Below, piece by piece: positions 46,061 to 53,032 of a stretch of DNA of 64,000 bases. Below the pieces are notes generated by a model. It saw nothing but the letters and a program-made list of their open reading frames with translations. It ran no database searches and was not told the DNA's origin. Source of the DNA: Paludibacter sp. (GTDB lineage: Bacteria; Bacteroidota; Bacteroidia; Bacteroidales; Paludibacteraceae); assembly GCA_028710415.1 (NCBI GenBank), contig JAQTUE010000015.1, positions 43,693 through 107,692 on the forward strand, given 5' to 3'. The first letter of the stretch is position 1. Each line of letters begins with the position of its first letter. A program made the translations under genes and the position numbers.

Positions 46061-46095
46061 AATATATAGTATTTGTTTTTTTTTCTAAAATGGTC

Positions 46096-46226
46096 CATAA
46101 CAACCGAGGCTATGGGCATTTGGCGGTTTGCTGGAGCATTCGCTGTCGTGGGACGACAAGGTGAATTCGGGAACAAAGCTGCCATAATGCACGTCAGCCA
46201 GCCAATGAACATAGGCGTATTAGGGA
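46096..46226 (+). repeat. Long attC-like palindrome, copy R2
   Basis: Begins CATAACAACCGAGGC, carries GGGCATTTGGCGGTTTGC, the inner GCATTCGCTGTCGTGGGACGA and AGCCAGCCAATGAACATAGG, and ends GTATTAGGG. Confidence 0.88.
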
Positions 46227-46336
46227 CTGGTTTTTTGTATTTGTCTATTTTTGTCGTTATTTGAATTCATGTAAAAGTTGTTCGTTTGTTGAAGTCGTTT
46301 CAAAATTCGATTTGTATATCAAGGAAATTTTAATAC

Positions 46337-47017
46337 TCAATACTTATCTAACATACCCTTAATATTCTCGATATGTTGAATTTGTATTTCCTCATTTTCT
46401 CCATTTTGTACTGCTTCTTTCATAACCCGAATTATTTCATACTTGTCTGAGTATGGAGCTGGTTCATTCAGGCTCATAATACTTTTAATAGTTTCTAAAA
46501 CTCTTTTGAACTTTACAATATACGTTCCACTTGGCACGTAACTTATATCTTTCAATACACAGTCACCGTAGAATACTATTATAGAGTAAAATGGAATGTT
46601 CTCAGATAATTTGAGTCCTTTTCTTAAATCTTCTATATGCTTATTATTCTGCTTTATGGGATTATAGAAACGATATTTTCTTTTACCATATGCCATTACT
46701 TTAGTCCATTCTGTATTTAGCCCATTGCCAAAAATCCAACCGTTGTAGTCTTTTACTTCAAATACAATTATCCCTACTTTAGTCGCGACAACTAAATCAA
46801 TTTGTGAAAAGTTACCATTATACTTTCTTAAATATAGGTCATGAAAAATTGTTTGTTTTGGAATACCGGATTTAAGGAGTTTCAATACTAAAGCTCTTTC
46901 TGATTTTGTCCCTCTATATAATTTTGTAACAGTCTCTAATGACTTATTGTCTTGTATTTTACGATATGTTACAATTAAACCAACAAGTAAAACGACTCCA
47001 AAAGTAATCCAATTCAT
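46337..47017 (-). CDS. Cassette gene: NERD (nuclease-related) domain protein
   Basis: 226 residues. One N-terminal membrane helix (WITFGVVLLVGLIVTY), then a NERD domain: KSERALVLKLLKSG, the D in GNFSQIDLVVATKVGIIVFE and the E-x-K in VFEVKDYNGWIFG, a PD-(D/E)xK-like active-site layout. NERD proteins are predicted nucleases found with mobile elements and defence genes. It lies between palindromes R2 and R3 with no operon partner. Confidence 0.88.
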   Translation of the reverse strand: MNWITFGVVLLVGLIVTYRKIQDNKSLETVTKLYRGTKSERALVLKLLKSGIPKQTIFHDLYLRKYNGNFSQIDLVVATKVGIIVFEVKDYNGWIFGNGLNTEWTKVMAYGKRKYRFYNPIKQNNKHIEDLRKGLKLSENIPFYSIIVFYGDCVLKDISYVPSGTYIVKFKRVLETIKSIMSLNEPAPYSDKYEIIRVMKEAVQNGENEEIQIQHIENIKGMLDKY

Positions 47018-47111
47018 AATATTTCTATATTATATAATATTCTCCCCAACAGATTAATCATGATTTTCTTGCCTCAAATTCAGAAAATTACTGTAAGCTA
47101 TTTTAAGAATC

Positions 47112-47155
47112 CACGTCAGCCTGCCAATGACCCATAGGCGTGTATTATGCGGTCG
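47112..47155 (+). repeat. Truncated attC-like palindrome, copy R3 (right arm only)
   Basis: Only the right end is recognisable: CACGTCAGCCTGCCAATGAC, CATAGGCGTGTATTATGCGG. The left arm and inner hairpin are gone. Confidence 0.75.
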
Positions 47156-47263
47156 TAGTTTGGTTTTATTTAGTCGTATTCTATTAATTTTTCGTCATTC
47201 AATCAGTCTTTTATAAAGTCTTTTGTTTAGTTTTCAAATCGAAAGATCTGAAAATGAAATTAA

Positions 47264-47614
47264 TTAATTCGCAGGGTTGGGTATAGAAGTCGCTAATTCA
47301 ACATTACGAGATTTTTGATTCATCTTCACTCTTTTAGAGATTGCTATAATTATAGTAAAGGCAAAGATAAAAGTAAAACAAATTGAAGTCCAACATATCA
47401 TTTTATCTATCTGTGTATTTGTGTTCTGACTGTATGAAACCCAAAATCCTGTTGATATATTTAGTAAAACAGATGATAGATACATCCAAATTTCAAAATC
47501 GTTAAGAAGTGACGCGTCAACTAACTTAACATTCACCGCTTGTGGTATGGACACAACTACATTAAATTGTTGTGCGAGCGGATTACTAACTGTATTTGCG
47601 GTTGTAGTTGCCAT
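47264..47614 (-). CDS. Cassette gene: small membrane protein
   Basis: 116 residues with two predicted membrane helices (WMYLSSVLLNISTGFWVSY and WTSICFTFIFAFTIIIAIS). The first 35 residues are polar. Not recognised. Its ATG is 2 bp after the stop codon of the 98-residue gene upstream, so the two are almost surely made together. A membrane effector or sensor paired with the small soluble protein is possible but unproven. Confidence 0.8.
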   Translation of the reverse strand: MATTTANTVSNPLAQQFNVVVSIPQAVNVKLVDASLLNDFEIWMYLSSVLLNISTGFWVSYSQNTNTQIDKMICWTSICFTFIFAFTIIIAISKRVKMNQKSRNVELATSIPNPAN

Positions 47615-47616
47615 AG

Positions 47617-47913
47617 TTATCCACTGATTTTATTAATTAGCATCCATGTTTCGTTGTCATGAAGTCCATCGTATCTTCCACCTGTCATAATTGGAGAAAC
47701 AATGAGTCTAAAACTTTCTGGGATAGTTTTTCCTACATTTTGTAAATTTGTAAATATGTTCGAATAATCTGTTTGAGAGGGAACATTAATAATGTAAAAT
47801 GTTGTCAAAGGTTTCACATGTTGATATGAATTGAAACAATCAATTAGCTGTCTCTCAAAGCCGTCTCTATTGTTTGTTGCTGTTGGGATATCCCAAGATA
47901 CAATAAAATGCAT
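47617..47913 (-). CDS. Cassette gene: small protein resembling the SinR/Cas2-like ferredoxin fold
   Basis: 98 residues. MHFIVSWDIPTATNNRDGFE gives a beta strand with an Asp at the strand end, then RQLIDCFNSYQHVKPLTTFYIIN, which follows the beta-alpha-beta pattern of Cas2/VapD/SinR-like proteins (strand, helix ending before a strand that follows a W/T-x-hydrophobic turn). No Cas1 or CRISPR is present, so a CRISPR role is not implied. Weak assignment by pattern only. Confidence 0.78.
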   Translation of the reverse strand: MHFIVSWDIPTATNNRDGFERQLIDCFNSYQHVKPLTTFYIINVPSQTDYSNIFTNLQNVGKTIPESFRLIVSPIMTGGRYDGLHDNETWMLINKISG

Positions 47914-48131
47914 AATAATATTTTTTATGGTTAATAATCTTATTTCTAAAGTTGTTCTTTGTTTATTTGTTGTCTTTCAGTCTTTTCTTTTCTGCTTTTT
48001 TTAAGGGTTTCAACTTAAACTGTTATTTTATTATTTTCTTTTCATTCTTAAGTTTTATAGTCAACATTAGAACAACAAGTCGTGTTTTTTCTGCCATAAC
48101 TTCGGTCTTTTTTCTTTTTCTACTATGTCGC

Positions 48132-48323
48132 ATTACAACTGAGGCTATGCGCATTTGGTGATTTGCGGGAGCATTCAATGTCGCCCAGCGATAAAGTGAA
48201 TGCGGAATCAAAACCTACGAAATGCACGTCGTCCAGCCAATGCGCATAGACGTGTGTTGAACTAAGTTCGACCTGCATTTCATGCTAGGTCTTTCAGACC
48301 GCACGAAAGTCTTTATGCGTTAG
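48132..48323 (+). repeat. Long attC-like palindrome, copy R4 with 3' extension
   Basis: Core GAGGCTATGCGCATTTGGTG to CCAATGCGCATAGACGTG, in which both arms carry matching changes (GCGC in both), so base pairing has been preserved. It is followed by an extension of about 70 bp (GTTGAACTAAGTTCGACC, GGTCTTTCAGACC, CACGAAAGTC) shared with R6, ending GCGTTAGTC. Confidence 0.88.
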
Positions 48324-48465
48324 TCTTTTGTTGTGTTCCAATAACCCCTCGTTTCCTATCGAGGGGTAGAGGGGCAAATTCCTTGAAAGACTTAAATGGT
48401 TTGAACTTTTAAAACGATTTAAATGGTTCAAATTTTGCGAATACTGGAAGATTCTCTTTGTTGAA

Positions 48466-48652
48466 TCAACATTTTTCACCGTTATGATTCCACATAATCC
48501 CATTTTCATACCAACCTAAATGCTTGCCATTAAATCCATACAAGCTCTCGTTGTCCAAATATCCTACAGGTGTGCCATCCCATAGAAATATTGTCTCGTT
48601 GTCGTCAACAATATAAGCAACTGTGTTGCCGTTTTTTATCAAATAGTGTCAT
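48466..48652 (-). pseudogene. 4-fold beta flower protein gene with a one-base frameshift
   Basis: From the ATG at 48652 the first codons read MTLFDK, then a run of six A puts the frame out. With one A removed the frame reads NGNTVAYIVDDNETIFLWDG, TPVGYLDNESLYGFNGKHLG and WYENGIMWNHNGEKC to a stop at 48466-48468, 61 residues in all. The repeated aromatic-Gly pattern (LYGFNGKHLGW) matches the 4-fold beta flower family. A TTG at 48642-48644 could start a slightly shorter intact product, so loss of function is not certain; an assembly error in the A run is also possible. Confidence 0.7.
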
Positions 48653-48662
48653 AGTAATTTAA

Positions 48663-48983
48663 TTATTTTGCTGATACAGTACAGTAATTTGAGGCAGGAT
48701 AATCGTCTCCTTTCTTTCTGTTATTTTGCCATTGCAAGGGTTGCAAGTTGTTTAATTCGTCTCCGCCTCCTTTTGAAACAGGTTTAATATGATCAATTTC
48801 CCAACCATTTCCATTTTCAGCAGTGTTGCCGTATTTATCCCAATCAATCCAAGCTCCACATAAGTCTTTTCTTGTTTTAGTTGAATCATAGTCTGAAACT
48901 ATTTGAGCCTTATTCCAAACTGCTCGTTTAGTTTCTTCTGAAAATGAATTTCCACTTCGGTCTGAGTTGTTTTGTCTTGCCAT
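48663..48983 (-). CDS. Cassette gene: HNH endonuclease
   Basis: 106 residues from the ATG at 48983 (MARQNNSDRSGNSFSEETKR). A longer frame to 49139 runs into palindrome R5 and is rejected. The HNH motif is complete: WEIDHIKPVSKGG with the metal-binding His, then ELNNLQPLQWQNNRKKGD with the Asn and the K-x-D end. Small HNH proteins of this kind nick or cut DNA and are frequent in mobile regions. No partner gene is apparent. Confidence 0.9.
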   Translation of the reverse strand: MARQNNSDRSGNSFSEETKRAVWNKAQIVSDYDSTKTRKDLCGAWIDWDKYGNTAENGNGWEIDHIKPVSKGGGDELNNLQPLQWQNNRKKGDDYPASNYCTVSAK

Positions 48984-49057
48984 TTTGTTTCGTTTTAAAT
49001 GTTTAAATTTTAGTGCTAATAATCTATATAAGTCCTTTATTCTTTTTTTACACCGCT

Positions 49058-49191
49058 GCCTAACGACCGAGGCTATGGGCATTTGGTGGTTAGCAGGAGC
49101 ATTCGCTGTCGTGAAACGACAAAGTGAATGCGGGAGCAAAACTGCCGGAATGCACTTCAGCCAGGCAATGAACTTAGGTGTGTTTTAGCGG
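49058..49191 (+). repeat. Long attC-like palindrome, copy R5
   Basis: Begins with GCCTAAC (49058-49064), a match to the RYYYAAC core site of integron attC elements, then GACCGAGGCTATGGGC, the inner hairpin GCATTCGCTGTCGTGAAACGA / GTGAATGC in parts, and CAATGAACTTAGGTGTG; ends GTTTTAGCGG. Confidence 0.88.
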
Positions 49192-49273
49192 TTTGTAGCT
49201 TTCGTGTCAAGTTAGTTTTCTTGTTGTTTAATTCCAAAATGTTTCGTGTTTTGACGTCGTAAAAAATAGATTT

Positions 49274-50014
49274 CTATTTGTATTTGTCTTGCTCCAAACA
49301 ATATTTCTTAATGTATTCAATTGAAGTTGTGTCTCCGAGTTCTCTTGCTTTGTAAAAATCTTCACAAGCTTTATCTTTTTGTCCTAATGAATATTCATAA
49401 GCTCCACGATAAACATAAGTATTCGTTCTGTCGGTTTTTAGTTCAATAGCTTTAGATAAATCAACAACTGCTTTTTCATACTCTTTATTTAATCCATAAA
49501 AAAGACCTCTATAATAATAACCGTTAACGAAATCATGTTTATATTTTAAAATCAGTGATAAGTCATCAATTGCTCCTTGAGTATTACCTTGGCTATTCTT
49601 AAACGTCGCTCGTTGGAATAAAGCGAAAATAAAATCAGGTTTCAGCTCAATGGCTTTTGTAATATCTTCTTGTCCGCCTAAATTGTCTCCATTAAATGAC
49701 TTTGTCAAACCTCTGGAATAATATGCAAATGTGTATTTTGGATTTAGTTTAATAGCTTTGTCATAATTATCAATAGCATTTTTGAAGTCACTTAATAAAA
49801 AATAAGTTTGCCCAATGCTGTAATAAATTTCAGCATTCTGAGGTTCGATTTGTTTTGCTAATTCAAATTCTTTTAATCCGTTCTCAAAATCACAAGTCAC
49901 TAAATACTTATTTGCTTTAGTCAAATGGTCATTAAATGATTGTTTAGAATTGTTGTTGCAAGCTGTAAAAGTCAATAATAATCCAATTATTGCAATTTGT
50001 TTTATTTTAGTCAT
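49274..50014 (-). CDS. Cassette gene: TPR-repeat lipoprotein
   Basis: 246 residues. Lipoprotein signal MTKIKQIAIIGLLLTFTAC, then about six TPR units, for example AEIYYSIGQTYFLLSDFKNA and AYYSRGLTKSFNGDNLGGQ with IELKPD-type ends. TPR arrays bind other proteins; the partner is not known. It lies between palindromes R5 and R6. Confidence 0.9.
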   Translation of the reverse strand: MTKIKQIAIIGLLLTFTACNNNSKQSFNDHLTKANKYLVTCDFENGLKEFELAKQIEPQNAEIYYSIGQTYFLLSDFKNAIDNYDKAIKLNPKYTFAYYSRGLTKSFNGDNLGGQEDITKAIELKPDFIFALFQRATFKNSQGNTQGAIDDLSLILKYKHDFVNGYYYRGLFYGLNKEYEKAVVDLSKAIELKTDRTNTYVYRGAYEYSLGQKDKACEDFYKARELGDTTSIEYIKKYCLEQDKYK

Positions 50015-50073
50015 TTGTCCTTTTTTATTGTTGTCAATATAAATACCCGAAGTCGTTTGTTTTTTTTTTGCTA

Positions 50074-50274
50074 TAACGGCTAACGACCGAGGCTATGGGC
50101 ATTTGGCGGTCTGCGGGAGCATTCGCTGTCGTGAAACGACAAGGTGAATGCGGGAGTAAAATCTGCTAAATGCACGTCAGCCAGCCAGTGACCATTGGCG
50201 TGCGTTGAACTTAGTTCAACCGGCTTTTCATGCTGGGTCTTGCAGACCGCACGAAAGTCTAAGTATTAGGCGGT
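50074..50274 (+). repeat. Long attC-like palindrome, copy R6 with 3' extension
   Basis: Begins AACGGCTAACGACCGAGGC, has the same core as R5, and at 50204 continues into the extension shared with R4: GTTGAACTTAGTTCAAC (a 7-bp perfect stem), GGTCTTGCAGACC, GCACGAAAGTC. Ends GTATTAGGCGGTCG, the complement of the AACGACCG start. The next gene's stop codon lies 13 bp further. Confidence 0.88.
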
Positions 50275-50286
50275 CGTTTTTTGTTT

Positions 50287-50856
50287 TTAGTTGATTTTCA
50301 AGTTATTGTTTAGTTCAATATCTTTCTGCCAAATTGCAATATCAATATCTTGAGTTGTCACGTCAAACTCTTTCGCCCATTGTCTGATAATTTTCAAGTA
50401 GTCAATATATTCTTTTGTTGAATATGTTGTTTTTTGTTTTTCAGGTTTATAAATCTGTCTCCAGTTTCTAAAGTCAATTACAGAATATAAACTCGGATAA
50501 CAAAGAGTCAAAATGGCTGAAGCAACAGGAATTTCTACTCCAGTTAAAATCGAAAGTATTTTTAGTCGTAAAGTAGTCTCTATGTCTTTGTCTGAATGAG
50601 AGATTGCAAATGCAGCCTTAGTAATCGTTATTACATTTAAGTCGCTATTTATTTCCCTTTTTTTTCGTAGTCGACTATATTGTCCTCGAAGTTTCCACTT
50701 TAGAATATCTTCTAGTTCTTCGAAATTCAAATAAAATGGATTTCTGTTTTCTTTCAGTTTCGCGAACTTTAAACTTAAAGTTTTTGTCAGTTCCTTGTCG
50801 TCAGCTCGTTTCAATAATTCTTGAACTTCTGCTTTGTCATTAAATAATCTTCTCAT
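50287..50856 (-). CDS. Cassette gene: unknown protein, possible helix-hairpin-helix DNA glycosylase-like fold
   Basis: 189 residues, all helical, no signal peptide. LEDILKWKLRGQYSRLRK, then LSILTGVEIPVASAILTLCY, PSLYSVIDFRNWRQIY. The phrase L-x-GV-x3-ASAIL-x-h-P-x-x-YxVIDxRxW recalls the HhH-GPD superfamily core with the Asp after the hairpin, but the match is loose. Might bind or act on DNA. It starts the cassette run at its upstream end; its stop lies directly at palindrome R6. Confidence 0.82.
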   Translation of the reverse strand: MRRLFNDKAEVQELLKRADDKELTKTLSLKFAKLKENRNPFYLNFEELEDILKWKLRGQYSRLRKKREINSDLNVITITKAAFAISHSDKDIETTLRLKILSILTGVEIPVASAILTLCYPSLYSVIDFRNWRQIYKPEKQKTTYSTKEYIDYLKIIRQWAKEFDVTTQDIDIAIWQKDIELNNNLKIN

Positions 50857-50883
50857 ATGGCTTATAATTTTGGTTTTGTTAGA

Positions 50884-51048
50884 TTATTGAAAAATCCAGT
50901 CATAATCAATAAGGTGTCCTAAATTATCCGTTATTTTGTCATTCGGATTCGACCTTAAATACTTCCCGTTACTTCCATTTACAACTTCAACATCTTCACC
51001 TATACTCCGTCTTTCCTGATATACAATCTTATTCAGATGTACAAAGGG
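50884..51048 (-). pseudogene. Gene remnant, DUF3892-like C-terminus
   Basis: An open frame of 54 codons without an ATG. It reads VEVVNGSNGKYLRSNPNDKI, then TDNLGHLIDYDWIF and a stop at 50884-50886. The YLRSNPND-x3-DNLGHL pattern recalls DUF3892 proteins. The first 15 codons overlap the leader-like repeat at 51002-51057, so only the 3' part of a former gene may be present. Confidence 0.35.
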
Positions 51049-51057
51049 TCATGTCTG
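51002..51057 (-). repeat. Copy of the KilA-N leader sequence
   Basis: About 55 bp similar to 52140-52196, including (plus strand) CTCCGTC, GATGTACAAA and GTCATG. The other copy is the untranslated leader of the KilA-N gene. Confidence 0.5.
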
Positions 51058-51211
51058 TTGCTGGTTTTTTCAATCCCAACTCATGTATCCTTAGGATTTT
51101 AAAACATGCATCAGTTAATTTCGCTTCAAATGTACGAACTATTATTTAACTTAACAACATTTTATTCACTTATTTAAAATAAACATAAAAGTACTGAATT
51201 TGGGGTATTAA

Positions 51212-51245
51212 AAAACCGTATAGACATTACGGTCTCTACGGTTTT
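51212..51245 (-). terminator. Terminator after the KilA-N gene
   Basis: AAAACCGTA and TACGGTTTT form the stem; on the minus strand T residues follow. It lies 55 bp after the stop at 51300. Confidence 0.7.
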
Positions 51246-51299
51246 CAATAGGGCAGGGGATATTTCTTTTTTTCTTATTTCATACTGCCAAGGGTGTAT

Positions 51300-52115
51300 T
51301 TATTTCAACTTATTGACTGATGTTTGATGATTTAACAGTGATTTCATTTGTGTTATGGCCATTTGATTCAATTGAATTAGCCTTTCTTGTTGCGATAATC
51401 CCTGATGAATTAGCATGGCATTAATACTTTCAAGATTGGATAAAACCACTAACTGTTCGATGGTTGACATATCGCGAATATTCCCTTCAACATTCGGGTT
51501 TTCGGTACGCCATTGCTGTGCTGTTTTTCCAAACATAGCCATATTCAATATGTCGGCTTCATTGGCATAAATAAATGAAATCTGATTTTTAGTAAGTTCT
51601 GCTGGTATCAGATTTTCTTTAATGGCATCTGTATGAATATGATAATTCACTTTGGCTAAGGTTCGCTGAAAGTTCCAATTCAGTTTTAGCCGGTCGTTTT
51701 CATCTTCTTTCAAGCGTTGAAACTCTTTTACCAGGTAGATCTTAAATTCAGCACTAATCCACATGCCAAATTCGAATGCAATGTCAGGATGAGCATACGT
51801 GCCTCCGTATCTTCCTGCGGTAGCTTTTAACCCTACTGCATTGGTTTTTTCAACCCATTCCTTCACGCTGATTTTATAATTATTCAATCCCGCTTGACTT
51901 TTAATTATGGCGAATTCGCCATAATTAAAAGTTGGGTTGTATACGGATTCCCATATTCCTAAAAACTCAACTGTATTTCGATTACGTAACCAATCGGCTA
52001 TGAAAAAATCACCATCCTTAGCTTTGAGCATATCGGTTATTGAAATGTAGTCCTTCCCATCTACTTGAATAATTGTGATTTCACTTCCCTTTACTATTAT
52101 TTTCTTGCTTTTCAT
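51300..52115 (-). CDS. KilA-N domain protein
   Basis: 271 residues. KilA-N domain at residues 8-135: ISITDMLKAKDGDFFIADWL, RNRNTVEFLGIWE, KISVKEWVEKTNAVGLKATA and GRYGGTYAHPDIAFEFGMWI. The rest is helical and Gln-rich. KilA-N is a DNA-binding domain of phages and large DNA viruses; stand-alone bacterial copies of this layout are common in Bacteroidota and of unknown function. It has its own leader and terminator, so it is a single-gene unit at the edge of the cassette region. Confidence 0.9.
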   Translation of the reverse strand: MKSKKIIVKGSEITIIQVDGKDYISITDMLKAKDGDFFIADWLRNRNTVEFLGIWESVYNPTFNYGEFAIIKSQAGLNNYKISVKEWVEKTNAVGLKATAGRYGGTYAHPDIAFEFGMWISAEFKIYLVKEFQRLKEDENDRLKLNWNFQRTLAKVNYHIHTDAIKENLIPAELTKNQISFIYANEADILNMAMFGKTAQQWRTENPNVEGNIRDMSTIEQLVVLSNLESINAMLIHQGLSQQERLIQLNQMAITQMKSLLNHQTSVNKLK

Positions 52116-52139
52116 AGAATGTGGTATTTAGTTTCTATT

Positions 52140-52196
52140 GACTCCGTCCCTCTGTATATGCAATTTTAATTAAATGTACAAATGATCATGCCTGTA
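52140..52196 (-). repeat. KilA-N leader repeat (copy in place)
   Basis: Untranslated leader upstream of the KilA-N start, similar over about 55 bp to 51002-51057. Confidence 0.5.
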
Positions 52197-52437
52197 GTTA
52201 AGATTTGCAATCCGATAAACTCTTCAATTAACACATCATCTCTTTCAATGTTCATTACCTCCCATACTTTATTTTCGTTCACAAAACTACCGATAAATTA
52301 TCTTAATTCCTAACAATTGCCCGTTATTTTAGTTTTCGCTCTTTATCGGCCCGTTCGCTCCAGTCGTGCGGGTCGGTATGGACGAAATTCAGTTTGTTTT
52401 TGGTCTTTGTTTGGTCTTCACTTGGTCGCACTTCCGA

Positions 52438-52535
52438 GGGGGTTGCCTGGGGGTTGCCTGGGGGTTGCCTGGGGGTTGGCTGGGGGTTCCGAGGGATACA
52501 GCCCTCGGAACCCCCAGCCAACTCCCTCGAAACCC
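52438..52535. repeat. 11-bp tandem array inside an inverted repeat (copy 2)
   Basis: GGTTGCCTGGG three times (52441-52473), GGTTGGCTGGG, then GGTTCCGAGGG, giving five 11-bp units. After ATACAG comes the complement, CCCTCGGAACCCCCAGCCAA and CTCCCTCGAAACCC, so a long hairpin can form. CCGAACAAAT follows, as after copy 1 at 18.3 kb. Very G-rich on one strand compared with the surroundings. The remaining gap up to 52984 has no gene I can support. Confidence 0.82.
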
Positions 52536-52984
52536 TTACTGAACTCCGAACAAATTGAGACCAGGATAAAAGGGAGTATCGGACAGCAAGCGATTTTGAA
52601 AAGTGTGGGAGTGTTTGCAAATACATTATGTTTACTTTCCATCCCAAAAATTCTGATACGATTTTCAACAGTTGAACTTACCGGCAGGAATGAGTTATAT
52701 TGATGATCGAAAAAAATGAACACCTGATTTAAAATCCGATATTTATTTGTTCCTGGCATTTCTATCGGAGATGATTTCAGTTGGATGATGACTGGATGGT
52801 ATGATAAAAACGAAGAAAAACAAACTAAGATTCATTCCATTGATTTACATTCAATAGTTCCGGTTAAATTCAAAATTGGTCTGTTGAATCTGGAAAGTTC
52901 CCTGAAAGCAACAGTATTTACATTCCCCGGAATACCGTAAAAAATTTAGACAAATAAACAAATCCCCACGTCAACAAAATTTTG

Positions 52985-52992
52985 TATCTTTG
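52985..52992 (+). promoter_or_regulatory. -7 box of thrS
   Basis: TATCTTTG, an exact TANNTTTG, 40 bp before the start codon. No good TTG at -33. Confidence 0.5.
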
Positions 52993-53032
52993 CATTTCAA
53001 AATTTAAAAACCATTTGTAAGGTTCAAAACGT

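Noticed and set aside
47617..47913. CRISPR Cas2
   Set aside because: Only a loose fold-like pattern; no Cas1, no array, and the key Asp context is weak.
48294..48509. Minus-strand frame of 71 codons between R4 and the beta flower gene
   Set aside because: Its first half overlaps the real frame of the broken beta flower gene and its end runs into the R4 extension.
48984..49139. Longer start for the HNH gene
   Set aside because: The additional 52 codons lie in palindrome R5; the ATG at 48983 gives a normal small HNH protein.
44790..52115. Prophage or conjugative element
   Set aside because: KilA-N, HNH and NERD occur in phages, but there are no structural, packaging, replication or transfer genes and no integrase.
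52317..52759. Open frames over the G-rich 11-bp array on both strands
   Set aside because: Frames held open by repeats; no start signals or family features.
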